From an uncultured Clostridia bacterium (GTDB lineage Bacteria > Bacillota > Clostridia > Lachnospirales > Anaerotignaceae): a stretch of 44,287 nucleotides of DNA. The notes under the pieces are model-generated. The model was not told where the DNA came from, made no database searches, and saw only the letters and a program-made list of their open reading frames with translations. The translations under genes and the position numbers were made by a program. Positions 1 to 8,468 of the stretch are shown here, piece after piece (within the stretch, counting starts at the first letter, position 1; every line of letters starts with the position of its first letter). The DNA lies in the NCBI GenBank assembly GCA_944380455.1, contig CALWHR010000047.1, forward strand, positions 1 through 44,287. The letters run 5' to 3'.

Positions 1-2
1 AT

Positions 3-698
3 CAGGATATAATGATTGCCGGCGGTGCGGAAGCTTCTATTACACCTATTGGTGTTGCGGGCTTTACTAACCTTACAGCACTTTCTACAAATCCTGACCC
101 TAAAAAGGCAAACAGACCTTTTGATAAAAATCGTGACGGCTTTGTAATGGGTGACGGCGCCGGAATACTTATACTTGAGGAAATGGAGCATGCTATTAAG
201 AGAGGCGCTAAAATATACGGCGAAATAGTAGGCTATGGCTCATCAAGTGATGCTTACCATATAACAGCCCCATGCCCAGACGGAAGCGGTGCTGCAAAAG
301 CCATTAAATATGCTATTGAAGAAGCCGGAATTAAACCGGAAGATGTTGATTATATAAATGCTCACGGAACAAGTACACCTGCCAACGACGGCGGCGAAAC
401 AGCAGCTATTAAGCTTGCTTTTGGAGAGCACGCAAAGAATGTTGCCGTTAGCAGCTCTAAATCAATGACAGGCCATCTTTTAGGCGCAGCCGGAGCTATA
501 GAGGCTATTGTATGTGTTAAAGCTATAGAGGATAACTTTGCTCCGCCTACAATTAATTACGAAACACCGGACGAGGCATGCGACCTTGACTATGTGCCTA
601 ATGTAGGCAGAAGCATGGAAATTAAATATGCCCTTTCAAACTCATTGGGCTTTGGCGGACATAACGCCGTATTATGCTTTAAAAAATGGGAGGGCTGA
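3..698 (+). CDS. fabF: Beta-ketoacyl-ACP synthase II, C-terminal part (5' end outside window)
   Basis: This is the condensing enzyme that elongates acyl-ACP with malonyl-ACP in cytoplasmic type II fatty-acid synthesis. About 231 residues are in the window, open at the left edge (frame begins at base 3). The segment opens with the family stretch [14 protein letters not shown]. It carries both catalytic histidines, in [14 protein letters not shown] and [16 protein letters not shown], and ends with the typical [13 protein letters not shown]. The catalytic cysteine lies upstream, outside the window. It is the first visible gene of a fabF-accB-fabZ-accC-accD-accA operon, with accB starting 6 bases after its stop. 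The family call is very secure. FabF is preferred over FabB because FabF is the usual gene in this operon order in Firmicutes. Confidence 0.96.
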   Translation, partial: QDIMIAGGAEASITPIGVAGFTNLTALSTNPDPKKANRPFDKNRDGFVMGDGAGILILEEMEHAIKRGAKIYGEIVGYGSSSDAYHITAPCPDGSGAAKAIKYAIEEAGIKPEDVDYINAHGTSTPANDGGETAAIKLAFGEHAKNVAVSSSKSMTGHLLGAAGAIEAIVCVKAIEDNFAPPTINYETPDEACDLDYVPNVGRSMEIKYALSNSLGFGGHNAVLCFKKWEG

Positions 699-704
699 TA
701 AAAT

Positions 705-1184
705 ATGAATTTTAATGAGGTAAAAGAACTTATATCAATAGTAGACTCTTCAAGCCTTAAAAACTTTGAGCTTACACTTGATAACTGCAATGTAAAAATG
801 AGCAAAACAGGCGCACCTGCCGCTCCTTCTGTACCGGTTGAAACAATAACTCTTTCATCAGCTCCGGTTCAGAATGTATCTGCACCAGCTGTTATACCTG
901 CTTCTCAGGAAGAAGTAAAGGCAGAAAGTGCTCCTGCTGAAGATAAGAGCGGAAATATAGTAAAGGCACCCCTTGTAGGTACATTTTACGAAAGTCCGGG
1001 CCCAGGCAAGCCTGTTTATGCACCTGTTGGCGCTAAGGTTAAAAAAGGCGATGTACTTTGCATTATCGAAGCAATGAAAATAATGAATGAGGTAGTAAGC
1101 GACTTTGACGGCGAGGTTAAAGAGGTTCTTGTTCAGAACGAGCAGCTTGTGGAATACGGCCAGCCGTTATTCAGAATAGGATAA
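705..1184 (+). CDS. accB: Acetyl-CoA carboxylase biotin carboxyl carrier protein
   Basis: This 159-residue protein carries the biotin that shuttles CO2 between biotin carboxylase and carboxyltransferase. The N-terminal 35 residues are helical. A linker rich in Ala, Pro and Ser follows (about residues 38-85). The C-terminal biotinyl domain contains [19 protein letters not shown] and the biotinylation site EAMKIMNEV. The lysine of that motif, near residue 124, is the biotin attachment point. Ile replaces the usual Leu after the lysine, which is a common variant. The gene sits between fabF and fabZ with short spacers, so it is co-transcribed with the other acc and fab genes. Confidence 0.96.
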   Translation: MNFNEVKELISIVDSSSLKNFELTLDNCNVKMSKTGAPAAPSVPVETITLSSAPVQNVSAPAVIPASQEEVKAESAPAEDKSGNIVKAPLVGTFYESPGPGKPVYAPVGAKVKKGDVLCIIEAMKIMNEVVSDFDGEVKEVLVQNEQLVEYGQPLFRIG

Positions 1185-1201
1185 GGGGGGGGTATTTTAA
1201 T

Positions 1202-1624
1202 ATGATGGATATAAACGAAATTATGAAAATACTTCCTCACAGACCGCCGTTTCTGCTTATAGACAGAGTTGAGGAAATAGTTGAGGGCGAAAAAATAGTT
1301 GCTATTAAAAACGTAACTATGAACGAGCCGTATTTTGTGGGTCACTTCCCTCAGGAACCTGTAATGCCTGGAGTGCTTATTGTAGAGGCTATGGCTCAGG
1401 CCGGAGCTGTTGCAGTGCTTTCAATGGACCAGTTTAAAGGCAAAACAGCGTACTTTGGCGGTATAGACAAGGCTAAATTCAGAAGAAAAGTAGTGCCGGG
1501 TGACACTCTTAGAATAGAAGTTGAAATTATAAAGCTTAAAATGAATGCCGGTATAGGCAAGGGAACAGCTTATGTAGACGGCAAAAAGGCCTGCGAGGCT
1601 GAAATTACATTCCTTATTGGATAA
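1202..1624 (+). CDS. fabZ: 3-hydroxyacyl-ACP dehydratase FabZ
   Basis: This 140-residue hot-dog-fold enzyme dehydrates 3-hydroxyacyl-ACP to trans-2-enoyl-ACP in the cytoplasm. Diagnostic stretches are [13 protein letters not shown] at the N-terminus and [20 protein letters not shown]. In the latter, His of GHFP and Glu of VEAMAQ form the catalytic pair. Two ATG codons are adjacent (1202 and 1205). Either gives a normal protein, and a run of eight G residues about ten bases upstream serves as the ribosome site. The length is normal for the family. It is embedded in the acc/fab operon between accB and accC, an arrangement common in Clostridia and lactic acid bacteria. Confidence 0.97.
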   Translation: MMDINEIMKILPHRPPFLLIDRVEEIVEGEKIVAIKNVTMNEPYFVGHFPQEPVMPGVLIVEAMAQAGAVAVLSMDQFKGKTAYFGGIDKAKFRRKVVPGDTLRIEVEIIKLKMNAGIGKGTAYVDGKKACEAEITFLIG

Positions 1625-1641
1625 TACGAGGTGACTTATAA

Positions 1642-2988
1642 GTGTTTCAAAAAGTATTGATAGCTAACAGGGGAGAAATCGCCGTTAGAATAATAAGAGC
1701 CTGCCGTGAAATGGGAATAAGCACAGTTGCCGTTTTTTCCGAGCCTGACCGTGACGCGCTTCATACACAGCTTGCGGATGAGGCCGTATGTATAGGCCCT
1801 GCTAAAGCTCAGGAGAGCTATCTTAATATGCAGAACATAATAAGCGCTGCTGTAGCCACAAAGGCGCAGGCTATACATCCGGGATTCGGTTTTCTTGCTG
1901 AAAACTCTATATTTGCTGGCATGTGCGCTGAATGCAATATTAAATTTATAGGCCCTGATGCAGAAATTATAGACGCTATGGGCAATAAATCCAACGCCAG
2001 AGAGCTTATGAAAAAAGCTGGTGTACCTGTTATACCGGGAAGCGACGGCGTAATTTCAAATATAGACGAAGCTAAGGCGTGTGCCGCAAAACTGGGCTAT
2101 CCTGTAATGGTTAAGGCCTCAGCCGGCGGCGGCGGAAAGGGCATAAGAATAGTTCGCTCCGAAGAAGAACTGGAAAATGCCTACGAAAGCGCTAAAACAG
2201 AAACAAAAGCCGCTTTTGGCGACGATACCATGTATATGGAAAAAGTAATAGAAAACGCACGTCATATTGAGATACAGATTTTAGGCGATGAGCACGGAAA
2301 TGTTATTCATTTAGGCGAAAGGGACTGCTCACTTCAAAGAAGAAACCAAAAGGTTCTGGAAGAATCTCCTTCTCCTGTGCTTTCGGAAGAAACAAGAAAG
2401 GCTATGGGCGAGGCGGCTGTTAAGGCGGCTAAAGCTGTAGGCTACAAAAGTGCCGGAACAATAGAGTTCCTTTATGACAGAGATGGCAATTTCTATTTTA
2501 TGGAAATGAACACCAGAATACAGGTGGAGCACCCTGTAACTGAAATGGTTACGGGCATAGATATAGTAAAAGAGCAGATAAGAATAGCAGAAGGCGCTGA
2601 GCTTGATATTAAGCAGGAAGATGTTAAAATTACAGGCCATGCTATAGAGTGCAGAATAAATGCCGAAAATCCGGATAAAAACTTTGCGCCGTCACCGGGA
2701 AATGTTGATTACCTTCTTGTACCGGGCGGTACTTTAGGCGTTAGAATAGACAGTGCAGTATATGCCGGCTGTTCTATACTGCCGTATTATGACTCAATGA
2801 TAGCCAAAGTTATAACCTACGGCAATACAAGACAGGAGGCTATAGAAAAAATGCGCCGCTGTCTTTATGAATTTGTAATTGAGGGCGTTGACACAAATAT
2901 TGAGTTCCAGGAAAAAATACTTACAAACGAAAAATATCTGGAGGGTCAGTTCGATACAGGATTTATCGCCCGTGAAATTATTAAATAA
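1642..2988 (+). CDS. accC: Acetyl-CoA carboxylase biotin carboxylase subunit
   Basis: This is the ATP-dependent carboxylase of the biotin on AccB, 448 residues, normal length. It starts with GTG at 1642 behind a GAGGTGA ribosome site. The N-terminus [24 protein letters not shown] is typical. The ATP-grasp domain shows the glycine-rich loop [10 protein letters not shown], the stretch [13 protein letters not shown], and the active-site motif [15 protein letters not shown]. The C-terminal domain includes [12 protein letters not shown]. It is co-directional with fabZ (17-base gap) and accD (11-base gap), so the carboxylase subunits should be made in step. Confidence 0.98.
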   Translation: MFQKVLIANRGEIAVRIIRACREMGISTVAVFSEPDRDALHTQLADEAVCIGPAKAQESYLNMQNIISAAVATKAQAIHPGFGFLAENSIFAGMCAECNIKFIGPDAEIIDAMGNKSNARELMKKAGVPVIPGSDGVISNIDEAKACAAKLGYPVMVKASAGGGGKGIRIVRSEEELENAYESAKTETKAAFGDDTMYMEKVIENARHIEIQILGDEHGNVIHLGERDCSLQRRNQKVLEESPSPVLSEETRKAMGEAAVKAAKAVGYKSAGTIEFLYDRDGNFYFMEMNTRIQVEHPVTEMVTGIDIVKEQIRIAEGAELDIKQEDVKITGHAIECRINAENPDKNFAPSPGNVDYLLVPGGTLGVRIDSAVYAGCSILPYYDSMIAKVITYGNTRQEAIEKMRRCLYEFVIEGVDTNIEFQEKILTNEKYLEGQFDTGFIAREIIK

Positions 2989-2999
2989 GGTGATTAAAT

Positions 3000-3905
3000 A
3001 TGAAGCTTTTTAAAAAGAAAAACTATATACCTATCGGCAGAACGGTAATTCCAGATTCAAAGGGAGAAAGCGTAAAGCCTGTAGAGCGTGAAGAGCCTGT
3101 TATTCCAGACGGAATGTGGGTAAAATGCCGGTTCTGCGGTGCTCTTGTTTATAAAAAAGAAATGGACGAGTTTAAAATTTGTCCAAAGTGCGGCGGACAC
3201 TTCCGTATTTCTGCTATGGATAGACTTGCTATTACATGCGATGAAGGCACATTTGAGGAGCTCAATGCCAATATGACATCTAAAAACCCAATGGGCTATC
3301 CTGATTATGACAAGCTTATAGCTAAAATGCAGGAAAAGACCGGCCTTAAAGAAGGTGTTGTAACAGGCATATGCCAAATAGACGGCTATAAAACCGTTGT
3401 TGCTGTAATGGACAGCAACTTTATGATGGCATCAATGGGTTCTGTTGTAGGCGAGAAAATAACAAGAGCTGTTGAAAAATCAACTGAATTAGGTCTGCCT
3501 GTTGTTATATTTACAGCTTCAGGCGGCGCAAGAATGCAGGAAGGCATAATTTCACTTATGCAGATGGCTAAAACAAGCGCGGCTGTAAGATGCCACAGCG
3601 ATGCAGGACTTTTATACATTACTGTAATGACAGACCCGACAACAGGCGGTGTAAGCGCAAGCTTTGCAAATCTTGGCGATGTTATACTTGCCGAGCCTAA
3701 GGCAACCATAGGCTTTGCCGGAAGAAGGGTTATAGAGGGCACTATAAACGAAAAGCTTCCTGATGATTTCCAAAGCGCCGAGTTCCAGCTTAAACATGGC
3801 TTTGTAGATGCTATTGTTGAGCGTAAAGACATGAAAAAAGCTTTAAGCTCTTTGTTTAAGCTTCATGGCATTAAAAAAGAAAAGGAGGCGGCTGAAAATG
3901 AGTAA
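3000..3905 (+). CDS. accD: Acetyl-CoA carboxylase carboxyltransferase beta subunit
   Basis: This subunit pairs with AccA to transfer CO2 from carboxybiotin to acetyl-CoA, giving malonyl-CoA. It has 301 residues. Near residues 41-63 there is a four-cysteine zinc ribbon (CRFCG followed by CPKCGGHF). The crotonase-like carboxyltransferase domain follows, with VAVMDSNFMMASMGSVVGEK, the oxyanion stretch TASGGARMQEG and DPTTGGVSASFA. The last codons contain the start of accA, giving an 8-base overlap that implies translational coupling of the two carboxyltransferase subunits. Confidence 0.98.
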   Translation: MKLFKKKNYIPIGRTVIPDSKGESVKPVEREEPVIPDGMWVKCRFCGALVYKKEMDEFKICPKCGGHFRISAMDRLAITCDEGTFEELNANMTSKNPMGYPDYDKLIAKMQEKTGLKEGVVTGICQIDGYKTVVAVMDSNFMMASMGSVVGEKITRAVEKSTELGLPVVIFTASGGARMQEGIISLMQMAKTSAAVRCHSDAGLLYITVMTDPTTGGVSASFANLGDVILAEPKATIGFAGRRVIEGTINEKLPDDFQSAEFQLKHGFVDAIVERKDMKKALSSLFKLHGIKKEKEAAENE

Positions 3906-4695
3906 TGCTTCTGAGATTTTAGCTAAATCAAGAATGGTTGCAAGGCCGTCATCTCTTGAGTTTATAAACAGCATATTTACCGACTTTTTTGAGCTTCACG
4001 GCGACAGGCATTTTGAAGATGATATGGCTATGGTAGGCGGTTTGGCTATGCTTAACGATATGCCTGTTACTGTAGTGGGCATACAAAAAGGCCATACAGT
4101 AAAGGATAACGTGGAGCGAAGATTCGGCTCACCTAATCCGGACGGCTACAGAAAGGTTATGCGTCTTATGGAACAGGCCGAAAAATTCCACAGACCTGTT
4201 ATTCAGTTTATAAATACATCAGGCGCTTACCCTGGAAAGGGCGCAGAAGAAAGAGGCCAGGGCGAGGCTATAGCAAGATGCCTTTATTTATCAGCAGGTC
4301 TTAAAACACCTGTAATAAGCATATTTATAGGCGAAGGCGGTTCAGGCGGCGCTCTTGCCATGGCGGCTGGTGACAGGGTTTGGATGCTTGAAAACGGAAT
4401 GTATGCCGTGCTTTCTCCGGAGGGCTTTGCCAGCATATTGTGGCGTGACCCTACAAGAAGCGCTGAAGCGGCGGAATTGATGAAAATAACGGCAAAAGAC
4501 CTTCTGCAAAACGGGGTTATAGAAAAAATAATACCTGAGCCAGAAGAGGGCATTGAAAATAACCTTCAGTATACGGCCGATATTATAAAAGAAGAACTCA
4601 CAAAAGAGCTTAAAAATCTCTGCTCCAAAACAACAGATGAGCTTTTGGAAGAAAGATATAAGAGATTTAGAAAATACGGCGAGTTTAACGAATAA
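3898..4695 (+). CDS. accA: Acetyl-CoA carboxylase carboxyltransferase alpha subunit
   Basis: This is the alpha half of the carboxyltransferase, 265 residues. I place the start at ATG 3898 (MSNASEILA) because an AAAGGAGG site sits 9-16 bases upstream. An open frame from 3865 would add only a lysine/arginine-rich tail read from inside accD. Visible family stretches are FELHGDRHFEDDMAMVGG, FINTSGAYPGKGAEERGQGEAIA and FIGEGGSGGALAMAAGD. It is shorter than E. coli AccA (about 319 residues), as is usual for clostridial forms. It is the last gene of the operon and is followed by a clear terminator. Confidence 0.97.
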   Translation: MSNASEILAKSRMVARPSSLEFINSIFTDFFELHGDRHFEDDMAMVGGLAMLNDMPVTVVGIQKGHTVKDNVERRFGSPNPDGYRKVMRLMEQAEKFHRPVIQFINTSGAYPGKGAEERGQGEAIARCLYLSAGLKTPVISIFIGEGGSGGALAMAAGDRVWMLENGMYAVLSPEGFASILWRDPTRSAEAAELMKITAKDLLQNGVIEKIIPEPEEGIENNLQYTADIIKEELTKELKNLCSKTTDELLEERYKRFRKYGEFNE

Positions 4696-4711
4696 TGAAT
4701 ACAAAAATAAA

Positions 4712-4751
4712 AGGCTGGGAAAAGGCTTAAACCTTAATCCCAGCTGTTTTT
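4712..4751. terminator. Intrinsic terminator after accA, probably bidirectional
   Basis: GCTGGGA (4714-4720) pairs with TCCCAGC (4738-4744), with an inner AAGG/CCTT stem, followed by a T run on the plus strand (4746-4751). On the minus strand the same stem is followed by a T-rich tract, so it can also end the HIT transcript that approaches from the right. Confidence 0.85.
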
Positions 4752-4753
4752 TG

Positions 4754-5170
4754 TTAAATATTAATGTTTCCGGCAAGCTTTGCCCTTACTTCCTCAATCT
4801 CTCCGTCTGTAAGGTCAAGCTGTTTCCAGCTTACGTTTACCCCGTCGTTTTCGTAACGCGGTATAAGGTGAAGATGGAAGTGGTTTACTGTCTGTCCGGC
4901 TATAGGGCCATTGTTCTGAACGACATTCATGTTTTCAAAACCGAATGTTTCTTTCATAACAGGCGCTATTTGTGCGGCAAGCTTAAAAAGCCTTCCTGCC
5001 ATATCCGGGTCAATCTCGAAAATATTGGCTACATGTGTTTTAGGCATTATAAGCACATGTCCTTTGTTGGAAGGAAATCTGTCTAATATTGCCTTAAACT
5101 CATCGTTTTCATAAACTGTGGCTGAAGGTATATCACCTGAAATTATTTTGCAGAATATGCAGTCACTCAT
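4754..5170 (-). CDS. HIT-family nucleotide hydrolase
   Basis: This 138-residue cytosolic protein of the histidine-triad superfamily (HINT branch) hydrolyses nucleoside phosphoramidates or AMP conjugates. The N-terminus CIFCKIISGDIPSATVYEN is typical and holds the CxxC of zinc-binding HIT proteins. The catalytic triad is in VNHFHLHLIPRY (HxHxH). The start is ATG at 5170, with AAAAGGAGG eight bases upstream. The upstream region carries its own promoter and a run of hairpins (separate entries), so its leader may be regulated. The substrate cannot be told from sequence. Confidence 0.94.
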   Translation of the reverse strand: MSDCIFCKIISGDIPSATVYENDEFKAILDRFPSNKGHVLIMPKTHVANIFEIDPDMAGRLFKLAAQIAPVMKETFGFENMNVVQNNGPIAGQTVNHFHLHLIPRYENDGVNVSWKQLDLTDGEIEEVRAKLAGNINI

Positions 5171-5263
5171 TTTAAAATGCCTCCTTTTTGCGGTACAAGT
5201 TATTAATTGTATAAAATTACATACTGTAAATTTATTTTTTCAATTTATATATAACTGAAAGGT

Positions 5264-5441
5264 TTGGGAAACAAAGAGTTTCCCAAGTGGAATCCGCAGT
5301 CGGAATTTATTTCCGACGAGGAAAACATGAGTTTCAAGGCACTTGTGCCGATGGAACTCATAGTTTATACTTCTGTCTGTTCGTCAAAGACTTAAATTAA
5401 ATGAGTCTTTGACGAAAGGGTGTCGACTTTTTCGACACCTT
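5264..5441 (-). ncRNA. Five consecutive hairpins in the leader upstream of the HIT gene
   Basis: Almost every base of this interval lies in one of five separate inverted repeats. In plus-strand coordinates they are: 5264-5272/5278-5286 (9 bp); 5299-5305/5311-5317 (7 bp); 5323-5335/5353-5366 (13 bp with one bulge) enclosing 5338-5341/5346-5349; 5380-5392/5404-5416 (13 bp perfect); 5419-5426/5432-5439 (8 bp perfect). A promoter reads into the array from the right on the minus strand, and its expected start lies at the foot of the first helix. I infer a structured RNA or a 5' leader of roughly 265 nt on the HIT mRNA. No known RNA family is recognised. The arms differ in sequence, so it is not a repeat array or CRISPR. 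Confidence 0.55.
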
Positions 5442-5443
5442 CA

Positions 5444-5472
5444 ATTATACCACTGCCTTTTTTTATAATCAA
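5444..5472 (-). promoter_or_regulatory. Sigma-70/A-type promoter driving the hairpin array and HIT gene
   Basis: On the minus strand TTGATT (5472-5467) is followed after 17 bases by a perfect TATAAT (5449-5444). The predicted start, about 5437, falls at the base of the first hairpin stem. This implies a transcript that begins directly with a helix. Confidence 0.65.
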
Positions 5473-5525
5473 GGACACCATTTGAAAGGAAGCGTTATAA
5501 GTGCGTTATAAGTAAGTTAAATGCA

Positions 5526-6083
5526 TCAGTTTTTCTGCTCGCTGAACATGTTTTGGGTGTAAAGCATGGTGTCAAGTACGGCATGGTTTTGGTCATCATT
5601 CATAATGGATAATACTGTGTCTGCATACTCACTGTAATACGGCTCTAAAACAGAAGCCAAATCACGGAAAAACCGCGCACTTTCTATTTCCGCTGTTATC
5701 ATGCCGTTAAATGCGGCAGAAAGAGGGTGTGTGGTTTCCGGCGGGAAAGTTTCGTCTTTTTCGATTTCCGGCCCTGATGTATTTTCGGTATATTCAGCGG
5801 CAGATGCTTCTTCAATTTCGGTTTTTATCTGTTCAAGAAGCTTTTTGCCCCTGAGCTCCTCAAGATATATGCTTCTTGCGGTTTCACGGTCTTTTGGATT
5901 ATCAATGTTATCAAGTATTCCGGCATATTTTTCTGCGGCTTTTTCTTTGGCGTTTATTGCTGTTGCAAGTAAGTATAAAATACGGCTTATGTCGCTGTTA
6001 TCTGCCATGGCGGCATCATTCTGGGCAGAAATAATGCCTTTTTCTTCCTTTACTTCGGCGCTTTGCGGATTATAAGGGTACAT
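5526..6083 (-). CDS. Ferritin-like four-helix protein, function unknown
   Basis: This 185-residue soluble protein is built mostly of predicted helices. The helices AINAKEKAAEKYAGIL, SIYLEELRGKKLLEQI, MITAEIESARFFRDLA and SIMNDDQNHAVLDTML form the pattern of a ferritin/rubrerythrin-like four-helix bundle. They are split by an acidic, Pro/Thr-rich linker at about residues 93-120. Only part of the usual diiron ligand set is obvious: glutamates in helices 1-3 and a DxxxH-type site in helix 4. Metal binding is therefore uncertain. The start is ATG 6083 behind AAAAGGAGG. It is alone on the minus strand between the HIT leader and murG. A diiron oxidase or a spore or stress ferritin-like protein are both possible. 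Confidence 0.65.
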   Translation of the reverse strand: MYPYNPQSAEVKEEKGIISAQNDAAMADNSDISRILYLLATAINAKEKAAEKYAGILDNIDNPKDRETARSIYLEELRGKKLLEQIKTEIEEASAAEYTENTSGPEIEKDETFPPETTHPLSAAFNGMITAEIESARFFRDLASVLEPYYSEYADTVLSIMNDDQNHAVLDTMLYTQNMFSEQKN

Positions 6084-6286
6084 TTAAAATCCTCCTTTTA
6101 TTTGCATTTTTATTAAAACGGTTTTTTAAATTATATTCCCGTTATTTTAAAAAATGAAAAATTACGTTTTTATTTAATACTTGGTGTATATAATAAAAAT
6201 TATGAAAGTGCTTTTTAAATATGGCGCTTAAAGGATATATCTGTTATTATTTACTGTAAAGAATTTACTGACTGGAGATGTTGTTT

Positions 6287-7342
6287 TTGAAAACCATAGT
6301 TTTAACAGGCGGCGGTACGGCGGGCCATGTAACACCGAATCTGGCGCTTATACCGGAGCTGAAAAAAGCCGGGTATAAAATTATATATATAGGCACAGAA
6401 AACGGCATGGAGCGCGGCCTTGTGGAAAAAACAGGAGTAGAGTATCATTATGTTTCAACAGGCAAATTAAGAAGGTATATGTCTAAAGATAACTTTACAG
6501 ATATGTTTAAGGTGGTAAAGGGTATTGCCGAGGCCAAAAAGCTTATAAAACGCTTAAAACCGGATATTGTGTTTTCAAAAGGCGGTTTTGTGGCTGTGCC
6601 TGTTGTTTTAGGTGCTAAATTTAACGGCGTGCCTGTTATAGCCCATGAATCGGACATGACTCCGGGACTTGCCAATAAAATAGCAATGCCTTTTGCAAAA
6701 AAAGTATGCACTACTTTCCCGGAAACAGTTCAATATATAGGCAAAAAGGGTGTTCATACCGGAACGCCTATAAGAAAAGAGCTTTTTGAGGGCAGTGCCG
6801 AAAAAGGCCTTGCGCTTTGCGGCTTTGATAATGAAAAACCGGCTATAATGATGATGGGCGGAAGCCTTGGTTCGCAGAAAATAAATAAGGTGCTTAGATA
6901 TATACTGCCTGAAATAACTAAAGATTTTAACCTGGTGCATATCTGCGGCAAAGGGAATGTGGATAAATCCATAAACTTAAAGGGATATAAGCAGTTTGAA
7001 TATCTTTCTGAGGATTTGCCTGATGTAATGGCCTGCGCAGATTTAATCATATCCCGTGCCGGGTCAAACGCTATTTCCGAATTTCTGGCACTTAAAAAAC
7101 CTGCCCTTTTAATTCCTCTTTCAGCAAAAGCCAGCCGCGGTGACCAGATATTAAATGCCCAAAGCTTTGAAAAACAGGGTTATTCCCTTGTGCTTAAAGA
7201 AGAGGATATGACGCCTGAAAGCCTTTTAAAAGCTGTAAAAGAGCTGTATTTATCAAAAGATAGGCTTATAAACGCCATGGAAAAAAGTCCGGTGTCAAAC
7301 GGTGTTGAAAACGTAATGAATATAATACGCCAATACAGTTAA
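6287..7342 (+). CDS. murG: UDP-GlcNAc:lipid I N-acetylglucosaminyltransferase
   Basis: MurG adds GlcNAc to lipid I at the inner face of the membrane, making lipid II for peptidoglycan. The protein is 351 residues from TTG 6287 ([10 protein letters not shown]). An ATG at 6278 is also in frame, but it touches the GGAG ribosome site, whereas TTG 6287 lies nine bases from it. Motifs are the N-terminal [11 protein letters not shown] loop, [22 protein letters not shown] and the UDP-sugar-binding [23 protein letters not shown] region. It is a lone gene, not inside a dcw cluster, which is frequent in this group of Clostridia. Confidence 0.96.
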   Translation: MKTIVLTGGGTAGHVTPNLALIPELKKAGYKIIYIGTENGMERGLVEKTGVEYHYVSTGKLRRYMSKDNFTDMFKVVKGIAEAKKLIKRLKPDIVFSKGGFVAVPVVLGAKFNGVPVIAHESDMTPGLANKIAMPFAKKVCTTFPETVQYIGKKGVHTGTPIRKELFEGSAEKGLALCGFDNEKPAIMMMGGSLGSQKINKVLRYILPEITKDFNLVHICGKGNVDKSINLKGYKQFEYLSEDLPDVMACADLIISRAGSNAISEFLALKKPALLIPLSAKASRGDQILNAQSFEKQGYSLVLKEEDMTPESLLKAVKELYLSKDRLINAMEKSPVSNGVENVMNIIRQYS

Positions 7343-7360
7343 AAGAAAGCCAAAATTAAT

Positions 7361-7389
7361 TTGACAAATAAGATGTATGTAATTAAAAT
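7361..7389 (+). promoter_or_regulatory. Promoter of the cyclophilin lipoprotein gene
   Basis: TTGACA (7361-7366), a 17-base spacer and TAAAAT (7384-7389) lie 40 bases before the start codon. The match to the vegetative consensus is close, and the site lies directly after the murG stop. Confidence 0.7.
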
Positions 7390-7429
7390 TTATCGGGTGG
7401 ATACAAATTATAACTGGAGTGTGATATAA

Positions 7430-8287
7430 ATGAAAAGATTTATTTGTGCGGCAGCAATAGCCGCAATTATGCTTGGCGGATGTTCTTCGGGTGAAAGTTC
7501 TTCATCTGCATCTGGCTCAACGTCGCAAACATCATCTGCTTCACAGGAGCAGGCTTCTTCTTCAGAGCAGACATCACAAGAAGCGCAGGCAGAGCTTGAC
7601 GCTCTTAAAGAAAAGCTTTTTACAGACGGAACAAGTTTCCCTCAGCTTGAAGAGCCGGAAAAAGGCGAGGAGATAGCTGTTTTTACAACAAACAAAGGCG
7701 TAATTAAAATTAAACTCTGCCCGGAGGAAGCTCCAAAGGCAGTGGAGAATTTTAAAGGTCTTATAAACGAAGGATATTATGACGGCCTTACATTCCACAG
7801 AGTTATAAACGGCTTTATGATTCAGGGCGGAGACCCTAACGGCGACGGAACAGGCGGAGAAAGCATTTGGGGCGGTAAATTTGAGGACGAATATAACGGG
7901 GATATGTACCACTTCAGAGGCGCACTTGCTTATGCCAACAGCGGTATGGATACAAACGGAAGTCAGTTTTATATTGTTCAGTCACCGGCAGTTGAAGACG
8001 GGTATTTTGATTATATAGACCAGGTTGTAAACCAGTATGGTGACAGCGAGATTCTGTATGATTCAACAACCGGAAAAATAGTAAGAGTAAACTACTCAGA
8101 TAAAGCTAAAGAGGAATATAATACTCTTGGCGGAACACCGCACCTTGATTTTGGCTATACAGTTTTTGGCCAGGTAATAGAAGGCATGGAAGTGGTAGAT
8201 GCTATTGCGGCAGTTGAAACAGATGACAGTGACAAGCCTGCGGAAGATGTGGTTATAGAAAAAGCCGAGATAGTTAAATACGAGTAA
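7430..8287 (+). CDS. Cyclophilin-type peptidyl-prolyl isomerase lipoprotein
   Basis: This 285-residue protein is probably exported and anchored by lipid. It has a signal peptide with lipobox LGGC (Cys near residue 18), then a Ser/Gln-rich linker to about residue 52. A cyclophilin domain starts near residue 80 (FTTNKGVIKIKL). Catalytic-core stretches are TFHRVINGFMIQGGDPNGDG and GSQFYIVQS. An insertion of about 35 residues between the QFYI strand and the C-terminal FGQVIEGMEVVDAIA makes it longer than E. coli PpiA. By family knowledge it should assist folding of secreted proteins outside the membrane. It has its own promoter and terminator, so it is probably monocistronic. Confidence 0.92.
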   Translation: MKRFICAAAIAAIMLGGCSSGESSSSASGSTSQTSSASQEQASSSEQTSQEAQAELDALKEKLFTDGTSFPQLEEPEKGEEIAVFTTNKGVIKIKLCPEEAPKAVENFKGLINEGYYDGLTFHRVINGFMIQGGDPNGDGTGGESIWGGKFEDEYNGDMYHFRGALAYANSGMDTNGSQFYIVQSPAVEDGYFDYIDQVVNQYGDSEILYDSTTGKIVRVNYSDKAKEEYNTLGGTPHLDFGYTVFGQVIEGMEVVDAIAAVETDDSDKPAEDVVIEKAEIVKYE

Positions 8288-8301
8288 TAAACATAAACAA
8301 C

Positions 8302-8338
8302 AAGAACCGGCAGATGCTGTTTTAAGCCGGTTCTTTTA
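8302..8338 (+). terminator. Intrinsic terminator after the cyclophilin gene
   Basis: GAACCGGC (8304-8311) pairs with GCCGGTTC (8326-8333), followed by TTTTATATT. No second gene uses it before pyrG. Confidence 0.85.
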
Positions 8339-8468
8339 TATTGACACTGTAACCGCCTTGCGGATAACGCGAAATTGTGTTAATATTATTTAATATATGT
8401 GTTCGTATAAAACAAGTTTTTTAATGTAAATACCGTTATAATATTAAAACCGATTTAGGGGGATTAAG

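Noticed and set aside
3386-3832. A 148-codon open frame on the minus strand inside accD
   Set aside because: It mirrors the codon pattern of accD, has no ribosome site and no recognisable domain.
4637-5086. A 149-codon plus-strand frame over the terminator and the HIT gene
   Set aside because: It runs from the end of accA through a terminator and opposite the HIT coding region, and shows no protein-like features.
5264-5441. A CRISPR array
   Set aside because: The hairpin arms all differ in sequence. There are no equal direct repeats or regular spacers.
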